5,959 bases of DNA from Pirellulales bacterium (GTDB lineage: Bacteria; Planctomycetota; Planctomycetia; Pirellulales; Thermoguttaceae). This document shows positions 1 through 5,959 of the stretch, piece by piece. The notes under the pieces are model-generated. The model did not search any database, had not been told where the DNA came from, and saw only the letters and a program-made list of their open reading frames with translations. Location of the stretch: NCBI GenBank assembly GCA_030642635.1, contig DAOWNK010000205.1, forward strand, positions 1-5,959, read 5' to 3'. The position numbers and the translations under genes were made by a program. The stretch's first letter is position 1. Every line of letters begins with the position of its first letter.

Positions 1-1
1 A

Positions 2-505
2 GGCCGGCTTTACCGCTTGGAGACCGACGGCACGATTACCGCCGTTGTGGAAGGCATTGGCACGTCGAACGGCATGGGTTTCACGCCGGATCGTCGAGGG
101 ATGTATCATAGCGATTCACACTTCAGCAAGCGCGAGATATATCTGTACGATTACGACCAAAGCACGGGCTCCATTTCGAATCGCCGTTTGTTTGTGAGGG
201 TTCCGGAGGGTGAGGGGATGCCTGACGGGATGACCGTAGACGTTGAGGGCTTCGTCTGGTCTGCGCGTTGGAACGGCGGCGTGCTGGTCCGCTATACTCC
301 GGACGGCAAGGAAGAGCGTCGCATTGCATTTCCCGCCAAGAAGGTTTCCTGTGTCACGTTCGGCGGCGAGAACTACACCGACATCTACGTCACCACGGCC
401 GGCGGCGACAACAAGTCCGCGGAGGGCGCCGGAGCCGGTGCACTGTTCCGCGTGAATCTCGGTATTCGAGGTGTGCCGGAGTTCCCGTCCGGAATTTGCC
501 TGTAG
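2..505 (+). CDS. SMP-30/gluconolactonase (regucalcin-like) family protein, C-terminal part, cut by window start
   Basis: The reading frame is already open at base 2 and ends at TAG 503-505, giving 167 residues; the true start lies upstream of the window. The TTG at 17 is only an internal leucine codon. The sequence shows beta-propeller repeats typical of SMP-30/LRE enzymes: GRLYRL at the start, TSNGMGFTPD (about residues 21-30), PDGMTVD (about 74-80), and the usual C-terminal ending GALFRV...GVPEF. By family knowledge, Asn23 (of SNG) and Asp75 (of PDGM) match two of the divalent-metal ligands of regucalcin and gluconolactonases. The third ligand, an N-terminal Glu, would lie outside the window. 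Family members hydrolyse sugar-acid or similar lactones in the cytoplasm. The neighbouring dehydrogenase genes suggest a step in oxidative sugar or polyol catabolism, but the substrate cannot be read from the sequence. The C-terminus looks complete, so any truncation here is only the window edge. Confidence 0.9.
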   Translation, partial: GRLYRLETDGTITAVVEGIGTSNGMGFTPDRRGMYHSDSHFSKREIYLYDYDQSTGSISNRRLFVRVPEGEGMPDGMTVDVEGFVWSARWNGGVLVRYTPDGKEERRIAFPAKKVSCVTFGGENYTDIYVTTAGGDNKSAEGAGAGALFRVNLGIRGVPEFPSGICL

Positions 506-751
506 ATCGGGCAAATCGATTCGCCCGGAGAAGCGGTTGCGACAGAAGTGACGCAAACCCTTAATCAAATAACGCAATACTTCCTTGACGGCATCCTTGT
601 TCGCAGGAAAGAATATAGGGAGAAGGTGCGTGTAATGTTCGGCAATCGGTAACATTTCAGCCATATGAAGTAGCGGCCACATTTTTTGTCCGACAAGGGA
701 AAATCGTCCAATACCATTTCAAATGAAAACGATCAAAAGCGGTGGGCATAG
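506..751. other. Unassigned lower-GC stretch between the lactonase and the dehydrogenase fragment
   Basis: I recognise no gene here. Hand counting rows 541-720 gives about 44% G+C (79 of 180), visibly lower than the polysaccharide genes to the right. In the frame of the lactonase, immediately after its stop, 48 codons stay open (506-652) and read plausibly as protein (for example TLNQITQYFLDGILVRR), but there is no convincing start or known motif. On the minus strand a frame from about 682 downward is also open and contains HMAEMLPIAEHYTH; it runs on into the antisense of the lactonase, which argues against it being a gene. No tRNA-like fold, transposase motif or clear promoter was seen. It may be the remnant of the DNA that once joined the lactonase to the full-length dehydrogenase, or the scar of a deletion. 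Confidence 0.5.
508..527. repeat. 20-bp imperfect palindrome directly after the lactonase stop
   Basis: CGGGC (508-512) pairs with GCCCG (523-527), and inside it AATC (514-517) pairs with GATT (518-521); only the 513/522 pair mismatches. It begins two bases after the lactonase stop codon. As RNA it could form a GC-capped hairpin, but the inner arms are directly adjacent, so a real loop would have to open several central pairs. There is no downstream run of T, so it does not look like a standard intrinsic terminator. It could be an RNA 3'-end stabiliser or an operator-like palindrome; neither can be shown here. Confidence 0.35.
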
Positions 752-1282
752 ACTGTTCGAGCAGGATCAAGAAACTGCCTGGTCTGTTTCAGCGAAGGAT
801 TCGCCGACAAGACGATTGCAGAAATCGAAAAACAGCTTGAAAATCTCCCGACCCGTGACGTTGCCGAGATATCTTGGCAAAGCAACGGTATTGTAGTTGT
901 AGTAGATGGTTCGGAAGAGGCAGTCCGCATCAGCGACGACTATGCGCCGGAGCATCTGGAACTGCATGTAAGCGACCTGAATTATTTTGTCGAAAGCCTT
1001 TCGAATTATGGTTCACTGTTCGTCGGTGAGGAGACGACTGTAGCGTACGGTGACAAGTCTATCGGCACGAACCACATCCTGCCGACCAGCCGCGCAGCAC
1101 GTTACACGGGCGGCGTTTGGGTCGGCAAGTTTCTGAAGACTTGCACTTACCAGCGGATGACACCGGCTGCCAGCCGTGAAATCGCACCGATCACAGAGCG
1201 TCAATGTCGTCTGGAAAACATGCCGGCTCACGGGATTACGGCCAAGGTGAGGATGGAACGATACAAGAAGGCTACCGGATGA
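752..1282 (+). pseudogene. 5'-truncated histidinol dehydrogenase-family enzyme (sulfopropanediol 3-dehydrogenase-like)
   Basis: The frame opens after TAG 749-751 and ends at TGA 1280-1282. Recognisable homology begins near 776 (CLVCFSEGFADK) and continues to the C-terminus. Family landmarks are YAPEHLE (941-961) with the Glu-His pair that acts in catalysis in histidinol dehydrogenase, a YGD motif (1046-1054) whose Asp is a zinc ligand in the family, TNHILPT around 1067-1087 with a substrate-binding His, and a C-terminal His in MPAHG matching the last zinc ligand. The EETTVAYGDK...GTNHILPT...ARYTGG pattern is closer to HpsN-type dehydrogenases than to true HisD. The full enzyme has about 430 residues; only about 168 remain. 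The NAD-binding half and the Gln/His zinc ligands of the QAEH region are missing, and no ATG or GTG start with a ribosome site precedes the conserved part. A working enzyme is therefore unlikely. The stop overlaps the next start as ATGA, so the remaining 3' end keeps its old operon arrangement. Confidence 0.85.
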
Positions 1283-2043
1283 ACGATACGATGTTCCGAT
1301 TGGACGGCAAGATTGCACTGGTTACCGGCTCGGCAACAGGGCTTGGCGCAGCGACGGCGATCTGTCTGGCCGGCAGCGGTGCAGACGTGGCCGTTTCCGA
1401 CCGACCGGGCGAGAACATAGACGATACGGCGGCAAGCGTCGGTAAGCATAAGCACAGGGTATACAAGATTCCAATCGATGTTTGCAGTCTGGATCAAATT
1501 CGAGAAGGGGTTGCCGCCGTCGAGAGTGAATTCGGCTACATCGACATCCTGGTAAACAACGCCGGTATCAATCTGCCGGAACCCGGTCTGGAAGTGACCG
1601 AAGAAAATTGGGACCGGCAATTCGCTGTCAATGTTAAGGGTGGTTTTTTTATGGCACAAGTCGTGGCAAAATCGATGGTCTCTCGCAACTGGGGTCGCAT
1701 AATTTTCATGGCCAGCCAGGCAGGGTTGGTGGGAATTCCCGGGCAACCCGTTTACTGCTCCAGCAAGGGCGCCGTTGTTCAATTGGTTCGCACTCTGTGC
1801 GTGGAATGGGCCAAGTACGGAATCACCGTCAACGCAGTTGCCCCGACTTTTGTAGAAACGGCACTTACTCGTAAACGTTTTCAGGACGCCGAGTATCGAA
1901 AGTTCGTATTTGAGAAAATCCCGGCCGGAAAACTGGCTGCGCCGGAGGACGTTGCAGCGGCCGTAGCGTACCTGGCCAGCGAAGAGGCCGGAATGGTTAA
2001 CGGCTCGGTGCTTTCAGTAGACGGCGGATGGACCGCATGGTAG
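1279..2043 (+). CDS. Short-chain dehydrogenase/reductase (SDR), complete
   Basis: This is a 254-residue classical SDR, the usual family length. The chosen start, ATG 1279, overlaps the previous TGA as ATGA and sits ten residues ahead of the first beta strand; ATG 1291 is a possible alternative, and the upstream extension to 1204 would lie wholly inside the previous gene. Visible motifs are the cofactor-binding TGSATGLG (residues 16-23), Asp41 at the end of the second strand (suggesting NAD rather than NADP), NNAG (93-96), Asn118, Ser146, and the YxxxK pair Tyr159/Lys163. These give the full Asn-Ser-Tyr-Lys catalytic set. The C-terminus ends in the common SVDGG segment. It should oxidise or reduce a small alcohol/carbonyl substrate in the cytoplasm. 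Its neighbours, an HpsN-like dehydrogenase remnant upstream and a medium-chain dehydrogenase remnant downstream, suggest polyol, sugar-acid or sulfonate catabolism. The exact substrate is not readable. It is the only intact gene of its cassette. Confidence 0.93.
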   Translation: MNDTMFRLDGKIALVTGSATGLGAATAICLAGSGADVAVSDRPGENIDDTAASVGKHKHRVYKIPIDVCSLDQIREGVAAVESEFGYIDILVNNAGINLPEPGLEVTEENWDRQFAVNVKGGFFMAQVVAKSMVSRNWGRIIFMASQAGLVGIPGQPVYCSSKGAVVQLVRTLCVEWAKYGITVNAVAPTFVETALTRKRFQDAEYRKFVFEKIPAGKLAAPEDVAAAVAYLASEEAGMVNGSVLSVDGGWTAW

Positions 2044-2150
2044 ATAAAGAGTAATATTAGGTGCGAAGCATGACAAGAATCATAAGAGCGGACGACACAA
2101 AACACGTCAAGTTTCAAGGCGTGCCGACTGCCGGGCAAAACGTCCGAACC

Positions 2151-2240
2151 ATGAAGGCGGTCGTAAAAACGGCACGTGGAATCGGCAATATCGAGTTAAA
2201 GGACGTGGCGATTCCGCAGCCGGGTTTCGGCCACGTGGTA
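2151..2240 (+). pseudogene. N-terminal remnant of a zinc-type medium-chain alcohol dehydrogenase
   Basis: About 30 codons starting at ATG 2151 read MKAVVKTARGIGNIELKDV and then PQPGFGHVV, the typical opening of sorbitol/threonine-type MDR dehydrogenases, where a conserved Pro-Gly turn precedes the first long strand. The expected continuation with the zinc-ligand Cys (GICGTD type) is absent. After about 2240 the frame turns into unrelated residues and stops at 2345, while a different frame becomes a PaaK-like ligase. The frame is also open upstream to GTG 2061 and ATG 2070, but the family normally begins at the MKAVV methionine, so 2044-2150 is probably leader or spacer. No good Shine-Dalgarno precedes 2151. 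A full MDR has about 340-350 residues, so this fragment is not an enzyme. The catabolic cassette apparently ended with this gene before the break. Confidence 0.75.
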
Positions 2241-2902
2241 TCATTTCCACGGCGATGGTGCTGCACGATTGGGAACGTTGCACAATCGAAGAGGTTTTCC
2301 AGTGTCCTGTTACGAATCGGTACGGGTGCGAGGAGGTTAGCCTGATTGCATGCGAATGCGAGCGGCACGAGGGACTGCATGTCAATGCCGACGGCGTCTA
2401 CGTGGAGGTGTTGCGCGGCGACGGTACGCCGACCGACCCCGGTGAGCCGGGAATGGTCGTGGTTACCGATCTGGTCAACCGCGCCATGCCGATCATTCGA
2501 TACCGGGTAGGCGACACGGCGGTATTAGCCGGCCGCCCATGTTCCTGTGGGCGGGGCCTGCCGCTGCTCGAAAAAATCGAAGGGCGTGTCGCTGATTACG
2601 TGGTGACCCCGCGCGGCGAACTGATCTCGGGCATCTCGTTGACCGAAAACTTCGCCGTCCTGGTTCCTGGTATCGCCCAATTGCAGATTGTACAGGAGGA
2701 AGTCGACCGCTTCGTCTTCCGAATTGTCAAGAATCCTGATTTCGGACCCGCCAGTCTGGAGAGAATCCGCTCACTCGTTGCCGAGCGGTTCGGGCCGAAA
2801 GTCCGCTACGAATGCGAGTACGTCGACCGCATCCCACAGGAACCGTCGGGCAAGTACAGGTTCTGTGTTTCGAACGTGCCGAACCCTTTTAGACAGCAAT
2901 AG
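2237..2902 (+). pseudogene. C-terminal half of a PaaK/CapK-like adenylate-forming ligase, N-terminus missing
   Basis: From about 2237 the frame reads GIISTAMVLHDWE, a mid-protein segment of phenylacetate-CoA ligase/CapK-family proteins, and continues for about 221 residues to TAG 2900-2902. Counting from the internal Met at 2255, landmarks are YGCEE (23-27, the A5-like motif), YRVGD (83-87, A7-like), CSCGR (96-100), EGRVADY (109-115), and PSGKYR (197-202) with Lys200 at the place of the A10 lysine. Full-length relatives have about 430-460 residues, so the N-terminal subdomains with the phosphate-binding loop are lost. The internal ATG 2255 lacks a ribosome site and could at most give a partial protein. 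Such ligases occur both in aromatic acid activation and, as CapK-like proteins, in capsule or exopolysaccharide clusters. The latter fits the next three genes. Possibly a dead gene left by the same rearrangement that cut the MDR gene. Confidence 0.82.
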
Positions 2903-2916
2903 CGTTTTCAACTGCC

Positions 2917-3840
2917 ATGCCACTGACCGTTAGTGTGATCATCGCCACTTACAACTACGGCCGCTTCCTGACCGGCGCGATCGACTCGGTGCTCGCGCAG
3001 ACCTTCACCGATTGGGAGGCGATCGTCGTCGACGACGGCTCGACCGACAATACTTCGGAGGTAATCAAGCCCTATCTTTCCGACCAACGGATTCAATACC
3101 ATCGCACCGATCACCTTGGTGCAGCAGGTTCAAGAAATGTTGCCATTCGTCAGGCCCGCGGATCGTTTCTGGGTATTCTCGACGCGGATGATCTCTGGTT
3201 GCCCACAAAGCTGGAACGTCAAATGGCCCTGTTTCGGCATGATCCCGAACTTGGGGTTGCATATGCCCGACGATTCAATGCGGATGAGGATGGTCGCATA
3301 CTCGGCATAAACCAATGCCAATTGCATAGAGGGCACGTGCTGCCGCTACTGTTTGTCGACAACTTTGTCTGTTTTTCTTCGGCGGTCATTCGGCGGGAGA
3401 CCATAGAGGACGTAGGATTGTTCGACGTGCGATGGGCATTATCCGAAGATTGGGACCTCTTGCTGCGGATCAGCGCTCGTTACCAGTTCGATTACGTTGA
3501 CGACCCGCTGGTGATCTACCGGATGCGCGATGTCTCGCGGCGAGCTGAGACGAATTATCTCATCATGCTAGAAATCATGCGACGGTTTCTGGACGATTAT
3601 GGTGGGCGATGGATGCTCGATTCGGCCACTATTCGGCGGTCCTACGCCGAAACCTACCTTCATATGGGGCAAGCCAAGGTTGCCCGCTCGCGTTTGGCGG
3701 CCTTTTCCTGGTATTTGCGGGCATTGCTTACGCTGCCCACGCTCGCTGAAACATGGAAGGAACTGGCCAAATTGCCGATTCCGGCGGTGGGTCGGCGAAT
3801 GCTGCGCAGCCTCACTCGGAAACATGTCGACAGAACCTGA
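2917..3840 (+). CDS. Family 2 (GT-A fold) glycosyltransferase
   Basis: The 307-residue protein begins MPLTVSVIIATYNYG, the normal opening of GT2 enzymes, which supports ATG 2917 despite a poor Shine-Dalgarno; it lies 14 bases after the ligase stop. Motifs in order are VDDGS (residues 38-42, nucleotide binding), the LDADD segment (88-92) carrying the DXD metal/nucleotide-sugar motif, and SEDWD (176-180), the place of the acceptor-site ED motif and probable catalytic base. No membrane segment is evident, so it should act at the cytoplasmic face of the inner membrane. It would transfer a sugar from a nucleotide-sugar donor to a growing lipid-linked polysaccharide unit; donor and acceptor cannot be told. 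The C-terminal 60 or so residues are basic and helical-looking, as often seen in envelope-associated members. The last 17 bases overlap the flippase gene, so the two are probably co-translated. Confidence 0.92.
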   Translation: MPLTVSVIIATYNYGRFLTGAIDSVLAQTFTDWEAIVVDDGSTDNTSEVIKPYLSDQRIQYHRTDHLGAAGSRNVAIRQARGSFLGILDADDLWLPTKLERQMALFRHDPELGVAYARRFNADEDGRILGINQCQLHRGHVLPLLFVDNFVCFSSAVIRRETIEDVGLFDVRWALSEDWDLLLRISARYQFDYVDDPLVIYRMRDVSRRAETNYLIMLEIMRRFLDDYGGRWMLDSATIRRSYAETYLHMGQAKVARSRLAAFSWYLRALLTLPTLAETWKELAKLPIPAVGRRMLRSLTRKHVDRT

Positions 3841-5335
3841 GAGCCAGCAAATGGACGTCTACGGCGGGGTCCGCTGGAGCGCCATTGCCGCCTGGGGACA
3901 GCAGGCCATCCAGTTCGGGATCGGCATTGTCTTAGCCCGGCTGCTGATGCCGCGGGACTATGGGCTTTTGGCCATGGCGACCGTCTTCATCGGTTTCATC
4001 GGAATCTTCAAGACCATGGGTTTCCACACGGCGATCATTCAACGCCGCCAAATCAGCGATGCGTTGCTGAGCAGCCTTTACTACTTCATCCTTGCCGTAG
4101 CCGGCCTGTTGACCGTGGTCGCGGTCGCAGCAGCACCCATCGCTGCGTGGATCTACCGGGAACCTCGGGTAATGCCCGTGATGGCTGTATTAGGCATTGG
4201 TTTTCTGCTTTCCGCCCCCGGTTTGATGCCCTTTGCCGTGCTCAGCCGGCAAATGAGGTTCGGTCGGCTCGCGGTCGTCGAGCTGACGTCGGTCGTGATC
4301 GGCGGCGGAGTCGCCATTGCGCTGGCAGTGGCCGGATCAGGGGTCTGGGCGTTGGCGATCGGGTCGCTGGCCGGCACGGCTGCCTGTACGCTCCTGTACC
4401 AAGCCCTGTCGCAATGGCGTCCGCGGCTTATCTTTCGCTGGGCGGAAATCCGCACGGTCTTCAGCTTCGGAGCCAACCTGACGGGGTTCGGCATCTTCAA
4501 CTACTTCGCCCGCAACGCCGACAAATTCATTATCGGCGCCTTTCTAGGTCTGATCCCGTTGGGCTATTACTCGCTGGCCTACGGCATCCTGCTGAAGCCG
4601 CGCGACGCGGTTACCAGCGTGCTCATGCGCGTTCTGTTTCCGGCCTTCTCACGGATGCAGGACGACGACGAACGGCTGAAAGCGGCTTACCTGCGGGCCT
4701 GCGGCGCGATCGCCTTTGTGACGTTTCCGATGATGCTGGGGCTAGCGGTCATGGCTCACCCGTTCGTGGAAGTCGTCCTGGGTGAGAAATGGCTGCCGGC
4801 CGTGCCGCTGATCTGGCTTCTTGCACCCCTGGGCATGATACAATCCGTTAGCGGGACGGCTGGGCAGATATATCTCGCAAAGGGCCGTGCCGACTACTAT
4901 TTCCGGCTGGGCGTGTTGGATGGCGCTTTACACGTCATTGGCTTCCTTGTCGGCGTGGGCTGGGGGGTATTCGGTGTGGCTGTTGCCTACTGCATTACTT
5001 CTGCCATATCGATCCCAATCTATTTTGGGTTTGCCGCCAGACTGGTCGGACTGCGCTGGCAAGAGTTGCTCAAGGCATTTGCTCCGATTGCCAGCTCCGC
5101 AAGCACAATGGCGTTGGTAGTATGGGTCGGGCATCACGCGCTGGAAAATATGAACCTGCCGGATGGCCTCGCTCTACTGGCCAGTATCGTGCTCGGCGTT
5201 GTCCTATATGGAACGATTGTTCTGTACACGCGTCCGCCGGCGCTTCAGGATTTGGCGAGATTGATGCCTGAACCGTGGTTGCGGATCGCGCATTATGTGG
5301 GGCTTAACCTGGTCGACCACACCAGCCACGTATGA
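3824..5335 (+). CDS. Wzx/MOP-superfamily polysaccharide flippase (lipopolysaccharide biosynthesis protein)
   Basis: From ATG 3824 this is 503 residues, the usual 480-510 of the WzxC/TuaB-like branch. The open frame extends up to 3599 but that part is an out-of-frame copy of the glycosyltransferase gene. ATG 3851 (MDVYGG) is an equally good start giving 494 residues; conserved sequence begins there. The protein is a chain of hydrophobic segments, roughly at residues 27-42, 47-62, 83-110, 117-140, 150-171, 173-192, 213-229, 234-254, 293-320, 326-345, 365-395, 418-436 and 448-468. Family-like stretches are LARLLMPRDYGLLAMA (37-52) and the RNADKFIIG...LGYYSLAY region (230-254). Known members move undecaprenyl-linked oligosaccharide units across the inner membrane. 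Position between a glycosyltransferase and a methyltransferase, overlapping both (17 bases before, ATGA after), supports such a role in surface-polysaccharide export. Confidence 0.93.
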   Translation: MSTEPESQQMDVYGGVRWSAIAAWGQQAIQFGIGIVLARLLMPRDYGLLAMATVFIGFIGIFKTMGFHTAIIQRRQISDALLSSLYYFILAVAGLLTVVAVAAAPIAAWIYREPRVMPVMAVLGIGFLLSAPGLMPFAVLSRQMRFGRLAVVELTSVVIGGGVAIALAVAGSGVWALAIGSLAGTAACTLLYQALSQWRPRLIFRWAEIRTVFSFGANLTGFGIFNYFARNADKFIIGAFLGLIPLGYYSLAYGILLKPRDAVTSVLMRVLFPAFSRMQDDDERLKAAYLRACGAIAFVTFPMMLGLAVMAHPFVEVVLGEKWLPAVPLIWLLAPLGMIQSVSGTAGQIYLAKGRADYYFRLGVLDGALHVIGFLVGVGWGVFGVAVAYCITSAISIPIYFGFAARLVGLRWQELLKAFAPIASSASTMALVVWVGHHALENMNLPDGLALLASIVLGVVLYGTIVLYTRPPALQDLARLMPEPWLRIAHYVGLNLVDHTSHV

Positions 5336-5959
5336 GTATCAGCGGCTTGCACCCGTACGGCAGGGGAAGCATGTTAGAGAACATCGCAACTTCCAATAAT
5401 GGTACGAACACTGACGCCGTGTCCGATAGTGCGTCCGCAACCAACAGTGCTTCGACTCGAGGCGACCGGCTGTGGCCCCCCAGGTCCAGTCGCGTTTACT
5501 GGCACGTGACCGCACTTCGCATGGAGATCGAATCCATTATCGCAGATTACATCGACGACATGCAACCCTGTCGCCTGGTCGACTTCGGCTGTGGGAATAT
5601 GCCGTATCGCCCACTCTTCGAGCCACGCGTGCAAGAGTATATCGGCTGCGATCTGCCTGGAAACGAGTTGGCTGACAAAACCATTGATACCGGCGGAGTA
5701 CTTCCGTTGCAGGAAAAAAGTGTCGATGTCGTTTTATCCACCCAAGTCTTGGAGCACGTCGAGAGGCCTGCCCATTACCTCCAGGAGGCCAGGCGTGTGT
5801 TGCGGGAAAACCGCTTGTTGGCACTTTCCACACACGGGGTTTGGCGTTATCACCCTGACCCCTGTGACTTCTGGCGTTGGACGAGCGATGGCCTGCGCAA
5901 GCAACTCGAAAGCGCCGGATTTCTCCTGCTTCGTATGAGAGGCGTTATGGGACCGGAAG
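5332..5959 (+). CDS. Class I SAM-dependent methyltransferase, 3' end cut by the window
   Basis: The frame is open from ATG 5332, which overlaps the flippase stop as ATGA, to the window end: 209 complete codons with no stop. A second start at ATG 5371 (Met14) has the purine-rich AGGGGA at 5362-5367 just before it, though only three bases away, and may be used instead. Residues 15-45 are a Ser/Thr/Asn-rich, probably disordered stretch. The methyltransferase core then follows: RLVDFGCGNMPYRPLF (81-96) is SAM-binding motif I, YIGCDLPG (103-110) carries the acidic residue after strand 2, and VDVVLSTQVLEHV (131-143) is the motif II/post-II region. STHGVWRYHPDP (166-177) and DFWRWTSDGLR (179-189) are typical of methyltransferases in O-antigen and exopolysaccharide clusters. 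It probably methylates a sugar or another small group on the polysaccharide in the cytoplasm. The C-terminus lies beyond the window. Confidence 0.9.
   Translation, partial: MSISGLHPYGRGSMLENIATSNNGTNTDAVSDSASATNSASTRGDRLWPPRSSRVYWHVTALRMEIESIIADYIDDMQPCRLVDFGCGNMPYRPLFEPRVQEYIGCDLPGNELADKTIDTGGVLPLQEKSVDVVLSTQVLEHVERPAHYLQEARRVLRENRLLALSTHGVWRYHPDPCDFWRWTSDGLRKQLESAGFLLLRMRGVMGPE

Noticed and set aside
585..617. Possible sigma-70 promoter, TTGACG (585-590) with an AT-rich GAATATA further on
   Set aside because: The spacing to the best -10-like hexamer is about 20-21 bases, the hexamer is poor, and no gene start follows at a suitable distance.
116..682. Long minus-strand open frame (188 codons) opposite the lactonase
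   Set aside because: It is antisense to a clear SMP-30 coding frame for most of its length, shows no domain motif, and contains Arg/His-rich residues typical of shadow frames of GC-rich genes.
506..775. Insertion-sequence remnant at the left break
   Set aside because: No transposase-like motif, terminal inverted repeats or target-site duplication could be found around 506-775 or at the 2240 junction.
1204..1278. Extended N-terminus of the SDR from ATG 1204
   Set aside because: These 25 codons lie inside the conserved C-terminal end of the upstream dehydrogenase, and SDR homology begins only after ATG 1279.
3599..3823. Extended N-terminus of the flippase from the ATG at 3599
   Set aside because: The stretch is the +1-shifted shadow of the glycosyltransferase gene and would put an unrelated 75-residue segment before a complete flippase.
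4147..4785. 212-codon + strand frame within the flippase gene
   Set aside because: It is an alternative-frame shadow of the well-supported membrane protein, rich in Arg, Pro and Gly and without motifs.
5374..5833. Several minus-strand frames and short + strand frames over the methyltransferase region
   Set aside because: The frame from 5332 to the window end carries clear methyltransferase motifs; the others are its shadows.

Overview
The window looks like bacterial chromosomal DNA of moderately high GC. All recognisable genes lie on the + strand and are tightly packed. It is probably from a Gram-negative or envelope-polysaccharide-producing bacterium, because a glycosyltransferase, a polysaccharide flippase and a methyltransferase form one overlapping run. 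Shine-Dalgarno sites are weak or absent before most starts, and several starts overlap the previous stop. I cannot name the taxon from this sequence.

Layout. The left part (2-2240) carries carbohydrate or organic-acid catabolism genes. These are the 3' end of an SMP-30/gluconolactonase (2-505), an unassigned lower-GC stretch (506 to about 775), the C-terminal end of a histidinol-dehydrogenase-family enzyme resembling sulfopropanediol dehydrogenase (about 752-1282, no N-terminal half), an intact short-chain dehydrogenase (1279-2043), and the first 30 or so codons of a zinc-type medium-chain alcohol dehydrogenase (2151-2240). The right part (about 2237-5959) carries surface-polysaccharide functions. 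These are the C-terminal half of a PaaK/CapK-like adenylate-forming ligase, a complete GT2 glycosyltransferase (2917-3840), a complete Wzx/MOP-type flippase (3824-5335), and a class I SAM methyltransferase that starts at 5332 and runs off the window end.

How the genes work together. The histidinol-dehydrogenase-like, SDR and MDR set resembles a dehydrogenase cassette for a small polyol, sugar acid or sulfonate such as 2,3-dihydroxypropanesulfonate. The SMP-30 lactonase would fit beside it. The cassette is broken on both sides: the first enzyme has lost its N-terminus and the last has lost everything after its first 30 or so residues. At the right break the MDR gene runs directly, out of frame, into the middle of the ligase gene. 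The polysaccharide part, apart from the ligase, looks intact and translationally coupled: glycosyltransferase adds a sugar, flippase exports the lipid-linked unit, methyltransferase modifies a sugar or chain end.

I found no RNA genes, CRISPR array, insertion-sequence transposase or convincing promoter. The most informative aspect is the mosaic, partly decayed structure. I see no evidence for a new biological system here.
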